A DNA stretch of 12,228 nt from assembly GCA_025451135.1 (NCBI GenBank), contig JANWKW010000153.1, forward strand, positions 1-12,228, read 5' to 3'. Both the position numbers and the translations under genes were made by a program. The stretch is from Vulcanimicrobiia bacterium (GTDB lineage: Bacteria; Vulcanimicrobiota; Vulcanimicrobiia; Vulcanimicrobiales; Vulcanimicrobiaceae). The notes beneath the pieces are model-generated. The model saw only the letters and a program-made list of their open reading frames with translations, had not been told where the DNA came from and made no database searches. Positions 1-7,822 of the stretch are shown one piece after another. Position 1 is the stretch's first letter. The number at the start of each line of letters is the position of its first letter.

Positions 1-54
1 CCAGGCGGCCAGCGGTAGGGCGGGCCACCCGGCTCTGTCGGTCATGCGTGGGAC

Positions 55-396
55 CTACTGCTTGCCGATGCGATCGTTGGCGCCGTTGAGCAGATAGATG
101 CGGTTGGCGTGGCGGATGCCGAGCAGATGCTGGTCGTACAAGATGCCGACGTAGCGGCCGGGTTTGATGGCGGCCATCTGATACGTGGTCTTGCCGTCGC
201 CGGAGAAGATCTGGTTGAACTTCGGCAGGATGGTGAACGCCAGGGTCTGCTTGGAATGCGGATCGTAGACCTTGATGTTGGTGGTCGAGACGTGACGGAC
301 GATGCCGTAGAACGTGTGCGCGGCGAGGGCCGGAACGGCCGAGATGAGGATCAATGCGGCCACGAGGGCAAGCACGAAGGAGCGGGTTCGTAACAT
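55..396 (-). CDS. Small secreted protein of unknown function
   Basis: The 113-residue product starts with a clear signal peptide: Arg at 3 and 5, a hydrophobic stretch at about 7-22, and a probable cleavage site after VPALAA near residue 26. The mature part (about 87 residues) is rich in beta-forming and basic residues (GIVRHVSTTNIKVYDPHSK, then RYVGILYDQ), has no cysteine and no motif I recognise. It is therefore probably a soluble periplasmic or extracellular protein. The ATG at 396 is supported by an AGAAAGAGG Shine-Dalgarno-like stretch about 7 nt upstream on the minus strand. The gene follows the aquaporin in the same direction after a 78-bp gap, so co-transcription is possible but not shown. 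The protein-coding call is fairly secure; no function is assigned. Confidence 0.75.
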   Translation of the reverse strand: MLRTRSFVLALVAALILISAVPALAAHTFYGIVRHVSTTNIKVYDPHSKQTLAFTILPKFNQIFSGDGKTTYQMAAIKPGRYVGILYDQHLLGIRHANRIYLLNGANDRIGKQ

Positions 397-474
397 AGGC
401 GTACCTCTTTCTGTAGTTCAGGCCGTACCCTTCGAACGGGCAGACCAAGCGGGCCGGGCGGCGTTTCGAGCGAT

Positions 475-1251
475 TCAGCGGCCGCGGGCGGCGCGGCGTT
501 CGTCGTGGCCCGGCGGCCCGCAGAGCAGATACATCGCTCCGGTCGCGAGGGCGGCGCCGGCGAGCGGGCCGATCAGGTAGATCCACGCGAACGCGGGCTG
601 CCCGGTCAGGAGCTCCGGCACGATCGAACGGGCGGGATTCATCGACGCGCCGCTGATCGGGCCGGCCAGAAAACCGCAGGCGCCGACGGCGAGGCCGACC
701 GCGACCGCGGCCTGTTTGCCGACGACCGCCTTCTGCTCGGCGGTGCAGAAGATCACGAGCATCACGATGAACGTCAGCACGAACTCGCAACCGGCGGCGA
801 GCGCGGGGGCGATGCCGGGCCCCGGGTGGCTGGCCCCGAGCGCGACGTGCGCTCCGTACGGCACGAACGCGAGCAGGGCGGCGGCAGCGGCGCCGGCCAG
901 CTGCGCGCCGGCGAACGCGAATGCGACCGGCCAGCGGAAGATGCCGCGCAGCGCGAAGCCGAAGGTGACGGCCGGATTGAGGTGCGCGCCCGAGATATCG
1001 GAAAAGGCGTAGATCGCGGCGGCGGTGACGAACGCGCGGGCCAACCAGCGCGCGGTGTAATCGGCACCGCTGCCGGAGAAGTACGAGACGTCGACGCAGA
1101 TCGCGGCCAGCACGACGGCGAACGTGCCGATCGCTTCGGCGAGCAGGCGGCTGGGAAGAGCGTAAGCGGGAGCGTCGTGGGTGCGGGCGGACACGCCGGT
1201 GACGTACCCGCGCGACGGCCCGGCTAACGCGTTTCGTCGGCCGTCGCGCAT
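475..1251 (-). CDS. MIP-family aquaporin / small-solute channel
   Basis: This is a membrane channel of the major intrinsic protein family, which passively conducts water or small neutral solutes. Both signature half-helix motifs are present: SGAHLNPAVT (NPA at residues 92-94) and SGASMNPARS (NPA at 205-207), with the conserved pore arginine R208. About six hydrophobic segments can be seen, near residues 33-53, 68-84, 104-130, 150-169, 177-197 and 222-244. At 258 residues it has normal family length. By spacing from the NPA motifs, the selectivity-filter positions read R72, G193, A202 and R208, unlike AqpZ (F, H, T, R), so substrate preference is open. The first ~30 residues are hydrophilic and poorly constrained. 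The ATG at 1251 has no Shine-Dalgarno and lies 14 bp from the divergent SDR start; a GTG at 1194 (residue 20) is an alternative start. The family is certain, the start and substrate are not. Confidence 0.92.
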   Translation of the reverse strand: MRDGRRNALAGPSRGYVTGVSARTHDAPAYALPSRLLAEAIGTFAVVLAAICVDVSYFSGSGADYTARWLARAFVTAAAIYAFSDISGAHLNPAVTFGFALRGIFRWPVAFAFAGAQLAGAAAAALLAFVPYGAHVALGASHPGPGIAPALAAGCEFVLTFIVMLVIFCTAEQKAVVGKQAAVAVGLAVGACGFLAGPISGASMNPARSIVPELLTGQPAFAWIYLIGPLAGAALATGAMYLLCGPPGHDERRAARGR

Positions 1252-1253
1252 GG

Positions 1254-1265
1254 TATGACTTCGGC
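1254..1265 (+). promoter_or_regulatory. Putative -10 element for a leaderless SDR transcript
   Basis: TATGAC at 1254-1259 lies exactly 6 nt before the ATG at 1266, and no Shine-Dalgarno is visible. This geometry would put the transcription start at or next to the A of the ATG, as in leaderless mRNAs. The aldo/keto reductase at 7835 has the same arrangement (GGTAT, 9 nt, ATG). No convincing -35 box is seen. The call rests on pattern only. Confidence 0.35.
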
Positions 1266-2120
1266 ATGAGCACCGACACGCTGCCGCCGCAACATCAGGA
1301 CCGGCAGCCGGGCCACCAGGGGCCGCTCCACCCGCAGCCGCGGACCGATCGCGAGGAGATCCTCGGCTCGGAGAAGCTGCGCGGCAAGGTCGTGCTGATC
1401 ACCGGCGGCGACAGCGGCATCGGACGCGCCGTCGCCGTCCGCGCGGCCAAGGAAGGCGCCGACGTCGCCATCGCCTATCTGGACGAAGACGAGGACGCGA
1501 CCGAGACGCGCCGGCTGGTGGAGGATTACGGCGTCCGTTTCTTCTCGATGGCGGGCGACGTCGGCGACGAGGCGACCTGCCGGCGCATCGTCGATGCGAC
1601 GGTCGCACGTTTGGGCGGACTTCACGTCCTGGTCAACGACGCGGCCGAACAGCATCCGCAGGATCGCATCGAGGACATCACCAGCGAGCAGCTGGAGCGG
1701 ACCTTCCGGACGAACGTGTTCGCGCAGTTCTACATGACCAAGGCCGCGCTCGCCCATATGGGGCGCGGCGCGTGCATCATCAACATCGCCTCGATCACCG
1801 CCTACGAAGGCAGTCCGAGGCTGATCGACTACTCCTCCACCAAGGGCGCGATCGTGTCGTTCACCCGGGCGCTCTCGAACTCGTTGATCGAGCGGGGTAT
1901 CCGGGTCAACGCGGTCGCGCCCGGGCCGATCTGGACGCCGCTGATCGCCGCCAGCTACGACGCGCAGACGGTCGCGACGTTCGGCGCGGATACGCCGATG
2001 AAGCGACCGGGACAGCCCGACGAGGTCGCGGGCGCCGTCGCGTTCCTGGCGTCGGAGGACGCCGGCTACATCTCCGGTCAGACCATCCACGTCAACGGCG
2101 GGACCGTCGTCAATGGCTAG
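1266..2120 (+). CDS. SDR-family oxidoreductase (YghA / general-stress-protein-39-like)
   Basis: This is an NAD(P)-dependent short-chain dehydrogenase/reductase of 284 residues, probably cytosolic. A Pro/Gln-rich N-terminal extension (PPQHQDRQPG, residues 7-16) precedes the Rossmann fold; this extension is typical of the YghA/YhxD/GSP39 subgroup and supports the ATG at 1266. Visible motifs are the cofactor loop TGGDSGIG (46-53), NDAA (124-127, usually NNAA/NNAG), active-site N150, S176, and YSSTK with Y189 and K193, then PG at 219-220 and the C-terminal SGQTIHVNGG. All catalytic tetrad residues (N, S, Y, K) are present. The gene is probably leaderless and overlaps the following cupin gene by 8 nt, indicating coupled expression. 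The natural substrate is unknown; related proteins are stress-associated reductases acting on carbonyls or sugars. Confidence 0.93.
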   Translation: MSTDTLPPQHQDRQPGHQGPLHPQPRTDREEILGSEKLRGKVVLITGGDSGIGRAVAVRAAKEGADVAIAYLDEDEDATETRRLVEDYGVRFFSMAGDVGDEATCRRIVDATVARLGGLHVLVNDAAEQHPQDRIEDITSEQLERTFRTNVFAQFYMTKAALAHMGRGACIINIASITAYEGSPRLIDYSSTKGAIVSFTRALSNSLIERGIRVNAVAPGPIWTPLIAASYDAQTVATFGADTPMKRPGQPDEVAGAVAFLASEDAGYISGQTIHVNGGTVVNG

Positions 2121-2394
2121 GTTCCGGGTGATGGAGACGCGCGGCGACGCGCAGACCGCATCGATGCAGTTGGCCAAGGGCGAAGAGAGCGGGCCGCTGG
2201 GCAACGAGCATCCGAAGAGCCTGCAAGTGCTGGTCGTGGTCGCGGGCGAGGTCGAAGGACAGATCGGAGAGCGCCGGGTCGCTCTGCGCGCGGGCGACAG
2301 CGCGATCGTGCTGGCGGGCGAGGCGCACCGGTTCGTGGGCGCATCGGAGGAGCCCGCGATCACGCTCAATACGTACGTGCCGCCCGCGTACTGA
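2113..2394 (+). CDS. Small cupin-domain protein
   Basis: This 93-residue single-domain protein fits a cupin_2 beta-barrel. Motif 1 is GNEHPKSLQVLVVVAGEVEG (30-49) and motif 2 is GDSAIVLAGEAHRF (61-74). Only part of the usual metal-binding set remains: H33, possibly Q38 in place of a second ligand, and H72; the HxH pair is reduced to a single His and the motif-2 Pro is replaced. It may bind a metal weakly or be a non-enzymatic small-molecule binder. The ATG at 2113 overlaps the SDR stop (ATGGCTAG), so the two are very likely one transcript with translational coupling. An internal ATG at 2131 is a possible alternative start. No substrate can be inferred. Confidence 0.85.
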   Translation: MARFRVMETRGDAQTASMQLAKGEESGPLGNEHPKSLQVLVVVAGEVEGQIGERRVALRAGDSAIVLAGEAHRFVGASEEPAITLNTYVPPAY

Positions 2395-2466
2395 CGGCGG
2401 TTTGACGGCCGTCCGGTCGGGGCATCAGGGTATCCGTAACCGCTACGTCCGACATGGAGAATCATT

Positions 2467-2919
2467 GTGGCCGATATCCTTACGCTCCTCAAAAAAGATC
2501 ACGAAGAAGTGGCGGGCCTGCTCGACCGCGCGATGAAGCTCGAGGGCGACGACAAGCAGTTCGCCGAGCTGGCGGCCAAGATCGAGGCGGCGCTGACCGT
2601 GCACGCGACGCTCGAAGAGAAGCTATTCTACCCGCAGCTGCGCGACCGCTCGGAGTCCGGCGAAGACAAGACCGACGTCTACGAGGCGTACGTCGAGCAC
2701 GACGTGCTCAAGCATCTGATCGCGCTGCTGAAGTCGGAAGGCCGGCGCGACGAGGCGTTCAAGGCCGAACTGCAAGTGCTCGGCGAGAACGTCAAACACC
2801 ACGTGAAGGAAGAAGAGTCGACCGTCTTCACGCTGGCGCGCGAACTGCTCAGCGAGGACGAGCGCGAGGAGATCGGCGCGCAGTTCGAGGCCGGCAAGGC
2901 CTCGGCCAAAGCCGCCTAG
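2467..2919 (+). CDS. Hemerythrin HHE cation-binding domain protein
   Basis: The 150-residue protein consists of a single four-helix HHE (hemerythrin-like) domain plus a short Ala/Lys tail. The expected di-iron ligands can be placed: H12 in KKDHEEV, H46 and E50 in VHATLEEKLFYP, H78 and H83 in EHDVLKHLI, and H112 with E116 in KHHVKEEE. Such proteins bind a non-haem di-iron centre and are implicated in O2, NO or iron handling; which applies here cannot be told. It starts at GTG with a good Shine-Dalgarno (GGAGA at 2456-2460, 6 nt upstream). The gene lies 72 bp after the cupin gene, so it may have its own promoter. Its TAG stop overlaps the stop of the opposing FAD-oxidoreductase gene, leaving no room for a separate terminator. 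Confidence 0.93.
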   Translation: MADILTLLKKDHEEVAGLLDRAMKLEGDDKQFAELAAKIEAALTVHATLEEKLFYPQLRDRSESGEDKTDVYEAYVEHDVLKHLIALLKSEGRRDEAFKAELQVLGENVKHHVKEEESTVFTLARELLSEDEREEIGAQFEAGKASAKAA

Positions 2920-3860
2920 TCCGGCGCCTCGGCGGAGGCGAGCTTCGCGGCGTCGTCGCAGGTCAGGTCGTCGTTGATCGCGATGGCCGCGGCGACGCCG
3001 CTGGCGGCGGCCAGCGCCACCTGATGGTAGCGCGTGACGGCATCGCCGGCGGCGTACGCGCCGCGGACGCTCGTACGGTTGCAGTCGTCGACGCGGATGG
3101 AGCCGCCGGCGGTGATCTCGCAGCCGAGCCGCTCGGGAAGATCCGAGCTTTGGCGCAGGTTGGCGCTCACGAAGAGCGCGTCGCAGGCGATGGGATCGCC
3201 GGACGAAGGTTCGAGCGTTTCGATCCGTCCCGCGCGGCCCGCGATCCGCACGAGAGCGGCATTCACCACGCGGACGCGCGCGGCGGCGAGCCAGCGCCGT
3301 CCCTCGGACGTGATGCGCGCGGAATCGTCGACGAAGACGGTGACGTCGCGGCTCCACTGGTAGAGTTCCTGGGCCAGACCGACGGCGTCGCCGGCCGGCG
3401 CCCAGACGGCGAGATGCCGGTCGCGCACTTCCCAGCCCTCGCAGTAGGGACAAACGAAGACGCTGCGCCCCCAGCACGCTTCGAGCCCGTCGATCTGCGG
3501 CAGGACGTCGGTCATGCCGGTCGCGATCAGCACGCGCCGGGCCGCGATCTCGCCGGCGCCCGACGCCAGCTCGATACGGAAGCCTCCGGCCGCATCGCGG
3601 CGGACACCGTCGACGCGCCCGTCGTGGATCGCGACGGTCGGATAGCGCAGGACGTCGGCGCGGGCACGCGCGAGGAACTCGGCGGGTGAGGTGCCGTCGA
3701 GACCGACGAACCCGTGCATCTCAGCGGCGGAGGCGTTGCGGGGCGTGCCGTCATCGCAGACGCGCACCGCGCGGCGCGCGCGCGCCAGCACGAGGGCGGC
3801 GTTGAGGCCGGCGGCACCCGCGCCGATGACGACGACGTCGTAAGGACGATCGCGTTCCAC
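2916..3860 (-). CDS. Thioredoxin-reductase-like FAD oxidoreductase with CPYC motif
   Basis: This 314-residue protein matches the pyridine nucleotide-disulfide oxidoreductase / TrxB-like fold. It has an N-terminal FAD site VVIGAGAAGLNAA (10-22, GxGxxG), an ATGMTD segment (113-118), the redox motif CPYC (137-140) and a C-terminal FAD-contact motif AYAAGDAV (268-275). The CPYC followed by EGWEVRD resembles a subgroup of NAD(P)/FAD-dependent oxidoreductases found as stand-alone enzymes. The second nucleotide loop, where GxGxxA is expected, reads VWAPAGDAVGLAQEL (152-166), so NADPH binding may be altered. The start is a GTG at 3860 with a weak AGG upstream, 15 nt after the MFS stop, making it the last gene of the thrS cluster. 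The electron acceptor is unknown. Confidence 0.88.
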   Translation of the reverse strand: MERDRPYDVVVIGAGAAGLNAALVLARARRAVRVCDDGTPRNASAAEMHGFVGLDGTSPAEFLARARADVLRYPTVAIHDGRVDGVRRDAAGGFRIELASGAGEIAARRVLIATGMTDVLPQIDGLEACWGRSVFVCPYCEGWEVRDRHLAVWAPAGDAVGLAQELYQWSRDVTVFVDDSARITSEGRRWLAAARVRVVNAALVRIAGRAGRIETLEPSSGDPIACDALFVSANLRQSSDLPERLGCEITAGGSIRVDDCNRTSVRGAYAAGDAVTRYHQVALAAASGVAAAIAINDDLTCDDAAKLASAEAPD

Positions 3861-3875
3861 GAGCCTGCCCGACGC

Positions 3876-5114
3876 CTAGGGGGCGAGTTCCGCGAAGTCG
3901 GCGTCGCGATTCTCCGGAACCACGAACCGGCCGAGCAGGGTGAGGATCGCGACGGCGGCGAGCGCGCACAGCGTGAAGACGGCCATCGCTTTCGCGTAGT
4001 CGGGCGCGCCGTCGGCGGCGAACGTGCCGACCGCGAGTGCGGCGATGACCTGCGAGGTGGGCGACGAGAGCAGATTGCCGATCTGATAGACGAAGCCCGG
4101 GAACGTGCCGCGTGCGAGCGCCGGCGCGATCTCGTTGAGGTGGGCGGGGATGATGCCCCAGGCGCCCTGGACCGCGAACTGCATCGCGAAGCCGCCCAGC
4201 GCGACCAGCGCGAAGGCGTGGTTGAAGGCCCAGAGCGGGACGACCAGCGCGCCGAGGACGGCCGCCAGCGCGATCGCGTAGCGACGGCCGATGCGCTGCG
4301 AGAGCGCGCCGAAGCTGATGCCGCCCACGATCGCGCCGAACGACGCGAACGCGGTCAGATAGCCGACCGTGCGCGGATCGAAGTGCAGCTGGCCCTTGCC
4401 CACGAACGTCGGGTAGAGGTCTTGCGTGCCGTGCGAGAGCGCGTTGAACGCCGTCATCATGGCGGCGCCGTACAGAAAGAGCGGCCAGGACTTCTTGAGC
4501 GCGGCCAGCAGCACGTCGCCGCCGGCCTTGAAGCGCTCGTGCTTGCCGGAGAGCCAGACGGCCGATTCGGGCACGTGCGAGCGGATGAAGAAGATCAGGA
4601 TGGCGGGCACGACGCCGACCGCGAACATGCCGCGCCAGCCGACGAGCGGGAAGATCCACGCGAGCGCGAGCCCGGCCAGCAGATTGCCGACGGCGTAGCC
4701 TTCTTGGAGGATGCCGGAGAACAGCCCGCGGCTCTTGGCGGGGAGCGCCTCCATCGCGAGCGCCGACCCGAGACCCCACTCGCCGCCCATCGCGATGCCG
4801 AAGAGCGCGCGCAGGATCAGGAAGACCGTCAGGTTCGGCGAGAACGCGGTCGCGAGTTCGAGCAGCGAGTAGAGCGCGATGGCGATCATCAGCGGCGTGC
4901 GGCGGCCGTAGCGGTCCGCGATCCAGCCGAAGATCAGCGCGCCGAGCGGGCGCATCGCGAGCGTGAGCGTGACCGCGATCAGGACCTGACCGACCGCGAC
5001 CTTGAAGTCGGTCGCGAGCTGCGAGACGACCACGATGACGAGGAAATAGTCGAACGCGTCGAGCGTCCAACCCAAGAACGACGCGACGAAGGTCTTGCGT
5101 TGGACGGAGGTCAT
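3876..5114 (-). CDS. MFS transporter (sugar-acid/monocarboxylate-like)
   Basis: This 412-residue major facilitator has about 12 hydrophobic segments. It shows the family motif A, GWIADRYGRR (63-72), a GGEWGLGSA segment (110-118) and VPESAVW (181-187) after TM6. A second motif A copy, GALSQRIGRRYA (269-280), lies in the second half. The opening GWTLDAFDYFLVIVVV (15-30) resembles transporters of the sialate:H+ and lactate (SHS) type, so an organic acid is a reasonable but unproven substrate. The same frame stays open upstream to 5462, but that extension runs through the preceding lipoprotein gene. The ATG at 5114 begins right before the conserved TM1, so it was chosen. The start lies 7 nt after the lipoprotein stop without a visible Shine-Dalgarno, suggesting translational coupling. 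It is the third gene of the thrS cluster. Confidence 0.9.
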   Translation of the reverse strand: MTSVQRKTFVASFLGWTLDAFDYFLVIVVVSQLATDFKVAVGQVLIAVTLTLAMRPLGALIFGWIADRYGRRTPLMIAIALYSLLELATAFSPNLTVFLILRALFGIAMGGEWGLGSALAMEALPAKSRGLFSGILQEGYAVGNLLAGLALAWIFPLVGWRGMFAVGVVPAILIFFIRSHVPESAVWLSGKHERFKAGGDVLLAALKKSWPLFLYGAAMMTAFNALSHGTQDLYPTFVGKGQLHFDPRTVGYLTAFASFGAIVGGISFGALSQRIGRRYAIALAAVLGALVVPLWAFNHAFALVALGGFAMQFAVQGAWGIIPAHLNEIAPALARGTFPGFVYQIGNLLSSPTSQVIAALAVGTFAADGAPDYAKAMAVFTLCALAAVAILTLLGRFVVPENRDADFAELAP

Positions 5115-5121
5115 CGGCGCT

Positions 5122-6051
5122 TTACGGTTCTTCGGTGGGCGTCGGGGTGGGCGAAGGCGATGCCGACGGCGTCGAGGTCGGGGCGCCGCTCGGGATGGCG
5201 CTCGCGCTCGGCGTCTCGGCGCTGTAGAGCACGAAGAGCCAGATCTCGTCCTTCTTGATCTGCAGTTTCGGCGGCGTGAAGACGAAGCGCAGGGTCGATC
5301 CGTCGAGCGTCGAGTCGGAGAACGTGCCGACGTATCGGTCGTCGCGATGCTTCTTGCGGACCGTCTCCTGGTAGAGCTGGATCGCGTAGGAACGTCCGCC
5401 GATCTGGTCTTTCGGCAACGTGAACGCGGCGATGGCGGTGCCGTCGAGCACGACGGCACCATCGGCGTGCATGCGCAGCGCGATCAGCGCGGTGGTGGCG
5501 AGCGCTTTCGGATCCGGATTGACCATCGCGGGCGCGTCCTTGGGGAGCGCGGCGAGTTGGAAGGTGACGTTCGCGCCGGCCGGCGACGGCGCGGCGGAGC
5601 CGGATGCGATGGGCGACGGGCGGGCGCCGTCGTCGGCCGCGGACGTGGCGTTCGCGGTCGGGGTCGGGCTCGGGCTCGGCGACGGCGTCGGCGTCGGCGT
5701 CGGCGTCGCGGTCGGTCTGGACTTCGGCTTCGCCTTGCTCTTGCCGTTCGTCTTGCCCTTGGGCGTCGCGGTCGGCGTCGGCGTGGGGGCGGGCGCGTTG
5801 AAGGTGAGCAGACACGAATAGCCGTTGACGGTCGGACACTGCATGCCGCTCGGCGCTTGCGAGAACGGATAGGTGACCGTATCGCCGCTCGGCGCGGGCG
5901 CGGGCGTGGTGCCCGCGGTCGCGGCGCTGCCGGGAGAGGCCGGCGCTTGCGGCGCGGTCGGCGGATTCATGCCGCCGCCGCCGCCGGTGCCGAAGCTGCC
6001 GGAACATGCGGCCAGCGCCAGCGCGACGATCAGGATGCAGGCCTTCTTCAC
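5122..6051 (-). CDS. Thr-Pro-rich lipoprotein of unknown function
   Basis: The 309-residue product begins VKKACILIVALALAAC, a signal peptide with lipobox LAAC and lipidated Cys16. A Gly-rich spacer (GTGGGGG) follows. Residues 87-132 form a Thr/Pro/Ser linker interrupted by a Lys-rich patch (about 98-112: KGKTNGKSKAKPKSR). The globular part (about 160-278) includes the segments YVGTFSDSTLDG and KKDEIWLFVLYSAET. A second TP/SP tail (299-306) ends the protein. A small region at 58-86 contains C72 and C80, a possible disulfide. The GTG start at 6051 overlaps the thrS stop (GTGA). This placement starts exactly at the signal peptide, whereas the open frame reaching 6207 would put an implausible Arg-rich stretch in front of it. 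I recognise no domain; the protein is probably anchored in the envelope. Confidence 0.85.
   Translation of the reverse strand: MKKACILIVALALAACSGSFGTGGGGGMNPPTAPQAPASPGSAATAGTTPAPAPSGDTVTYPFSQAPSGMQCPTVNGYSCLLTFNAPAPTPTPTATPKGKTNGKSKAKPKSRPTATPTPTPTPSPSPSPTPTANATSAADDGARPSPIASGSAAPSPAGANVTFQLAALPKDAPAMVNPDPKALATTALIALRMHADGAVVLDGTAIAAFTLPKDQIGGRSYAIQLYQETVRKKHRDDRYVGTFSDSTLDGSTLRFVFTPPKLQIKKDEIWLFVLYSAETPSASAIPSGAPTSTPSASPSPTPTPTEEP
5656..5715 (-). repeat. Thr-Pro / Ser-Pro coding repeat in lipoprotein
   Basis: This is a hexanucleotide-type tandem repeat (on the plus strand, GGCGTC repeated four times within 5679-5706, with GCTCGG variants beside it). It encodes alternating Pro with Thr or Ser (residues 113-132 of the lipoprotein). 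It forms an extended linker and could change length by slippage. Confidence 0.8.
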
Positions 6052-7775
6052 GAACGGGACTCCACGATCTGGCGAAGTTCGCCGGCGAATTCGTCGACGG
6101 TGACGGTGCGTTTCTCTTCGACGCCGCGGGCGTTGACGTTGACCGTGCCGTCGGCCAGCTCCTGACGCCCGACCACCAGGATGTACGGCACCTTCTGCGT
6201 CTTCCAATGGCGGATCTTATAGCCGATCTTCTCGTTGCTCTCGTCGAGATGCACGCGGAAGCCGGCGGCTTCGAGCTTGTCGGCGACGCTCTTGGCGTAC
6301 TCGACCTGATGTTCGGAGATCGGTGCGACGACCGCTTGGATCGGCGCGAGCCACGCCGGGAAGGCGCCGCCGAAATGCTCGATGACGATCCCGAAGAAGC
6401 GCTCGAGCGAACCGGCCAGCGCGCGATGGATCATCACCGGCGTGTGGTCGGCGCCATCGCTGCCGCGGTACTTCAGGTCGAAACGCTTGGGCAAGTCGAA
6501 GTCGACCTGAACGGTGCCGAGCTGCCACTTGCGGCCGATCGCGTCGCGCACGTTGATGTCGAGCTTGGGCCCGTAGAACGCGCCGCCGCCTTCGTCGATG
6601 CCGTACGGCAGGCCGTTCTTCTCGAGCGCGTTGCGGATCGCGTCTTCGGCCTGCGCGTCGGTCTCGCCGCGCAGCTGCGGCTCGCGGGTCGAGAGGAAAT
6701 ACTCGAAGTCGGTGAAGCCGAAGGCCTTCATCAGGCGCAGCGCTTCGTCGAGCGTCTGTTCGAATTCGCCCTGCAGCTGATCGGGTTCGCAGAACAGATG
6801 GGCGTCGTCCTGAGTGAAGCCGCGCACGCGGGTGAGGCCGTGCAAGACGCCCGAGCGTTCGTAGCGGTAGACGGTGCCGAATTCGCTGAAGCGGACCGGC
6901 AGGTCGCGGTACGAGCGCGGATGGCTACGGTAGATCAGGATGTGGCCGGGGCAGTTCATCGGCTTGAGACGGAAGTTCTGCTCCTCGACCTCGAGCGCGC
7001 CGAAGATGCCGTGCGCGTAGTTCTCGAGGTGGCCCGAGATCTCGTAGAGCTTCTCGCTGACGACGTGCGGCGTGACGACCGGCTGGTAGCCGCGCTCGCG
7101 CAGGCCTTCGCGGATGAAGTTCTCGATGATGCCGCGGACGATCGCGCCCTTGGGATGCCAGAAGACCAGACCGGCGCCGGCGTCTTCTTCGATGCTGTAG
7201 AGGTCGAGTTCGGCACCGAGCTTGCGGTGGTCGCGCTTCTGCGCTTCCTCGAGCTGGTGGAGATGGGCGTCGAGCTCTTCCTGCGTGTTCCAGGCGGTGC
7301 CGTAGATGCGCTGGAGCATCGGGTTCTTCTCGTCGCCGCGCCAGTACGCGCCCGCGACGCTCCTCAGCTTGAGGCCGCCGATCTCGCCGGTCTTGGGCGC
7401 GTGGCCGCCGCGGCAGAGGTCGGTGAAGGCGCCGATGGTGTAGAGCGTGATCGGTTCGCCTTCGGGGATGCCCTCGGCCAGTTCTACCTTATAAGGGTTG
7501 GTCTTGAAGCGATCGACGGCCTGGGCCCGGGTGACGGCCTGGCCGGTCATCTCGTAGTTCGCCTTGACGATCTCGTGCATGCGCTTCTCGATCTTGGCGA
7601 GATCCTCGGGCGTGAACGGTTCGCTGCGCTCGAAGTCGTAGTAGAAGCCGTTCTCGATCGCGGGGCCGATGGTCGGCTTGGCGTCGGGGAAGAGATCCTG
7701 GACCGCGTAGGCGAGGACGTGTGCGGCGGTGTGGCGCAGCTCGGGCAGCGCGGTGGACGGGGTCGCTTCGGGCAT
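6048..7775 (-). CDS. thrS: Threonine--tRNA ligase lacking the TGS domain
   Basis: This class II synthetase charges tRNA-Thr with threonine. The 575-residue protein starts directly in the N2 editing domain: H15 and H19 (RHTAAH) and C121/H125 (CRGGH) match E. coli H73, H77, C182 and H186. The catalytic core has the zinc ligands C275 (KPMNCPGH), H326 (DDAHLF) and H450 (PVMIHRA), and an RYERSG motif 2 region. The anticodon-binding domain occupies about 475-575. The usual ~60-residue N-terminal TGS domain is absent, and only 59 bp separate the ATG from the divergent AKR start, so it is not hidden upstream. Editing and charging residues all look intact. It is the first gene of a four-gene cluster and overlaps the lipoprotein start by 4 nt. 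No clear Shine-Dalgarno is visible at the chosen ATG. Confidence 0.96.
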   Translation of the reverse strand: MPEATPSTALPELRHTAAHVLAYAVQDLFPDAKPTIGPAIENGFYYDFERSEPFTPEDLAKIEKRMHEIVKANYEMTGQAVTRAQAVDRFKTNPYKVELAEGIPEGEPITLYTIGAFTDLCRGGHAPKTGEIGGLKLRSVAGAYWRGDEKNPMLQRIYGTAWNTQEELDAHLHQLEEAQKRDHRKLGAELDLYSIEEDAGAGLVFWHPKGAIVRGIIENFIREGLRERGYQPVVTPHVVSEKLYEISGHLENYAHGIFGALEVEEQNFRLKPMNCPGHILIYRSHPRSYRDLPVRFSEFGTVYRYERSGVLHGLTRVRGFTQDDAHLFCEPDQLQGEFEQTLDEALRLMKAFGFTDFEYFLSTREPQLRGETDAQAEDAIRNALEKNGLPYGIDEGGGAFYGPKLDINVRDAIGRKWQLGTVQVDFDLPKRFDLKYRGSDGADHTPVMIHRALAGSLERFFGIVIEHFGGAFPAWLAPIQAVVAPISEHQVEYAKSVADKLEAAGFRVHLDESNEKIGYKIRHWKTQKVPYILVVGRQELADGTVNVNARGVEEKRTVTVDEFAGELRQIVESRS

Positions 7776-7822
7776 AGCGGTGGCGTTTCGGCGCGTTGGG
7801 GCTATCGGGCCTGTTGGTGGGG

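Noticed and set aside
2404..2413. GACGGCCGTC palindrome as an operator upstream of the HHE gene
   Set aside because: A 10-bp GC-only palindrome is common by chance at this base composition, and no second copy was seen nearby.
1224..2492. Minus-strand frame of 422 codons opposite the SDR and cupin genes
   Set aside because: The plus strand encodes intact SDR catalytic motifs; the antisense product has no recognisable domain.
3714..5258. Long plus-strand open frame (514 codons) opposite the MFS gene
   Set aside because: Arg/Glu/Asp-rich with no motif; the minus strand holds a recognisable transporter.
5115..5462. N-terminal extension of the MFS gene to 5462
   Set aside because: It would overlap the lipoprotein gene in another frame and place an Arg/Ser-rich stretch before TM1; ATG 5114 fits the family.
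5679..5706. Short tandem GGCGTC units as a CRISPR or regulatory repeat
   Set aside because: They are in frame and encode Thr-Pro linkers; there are no spacers.
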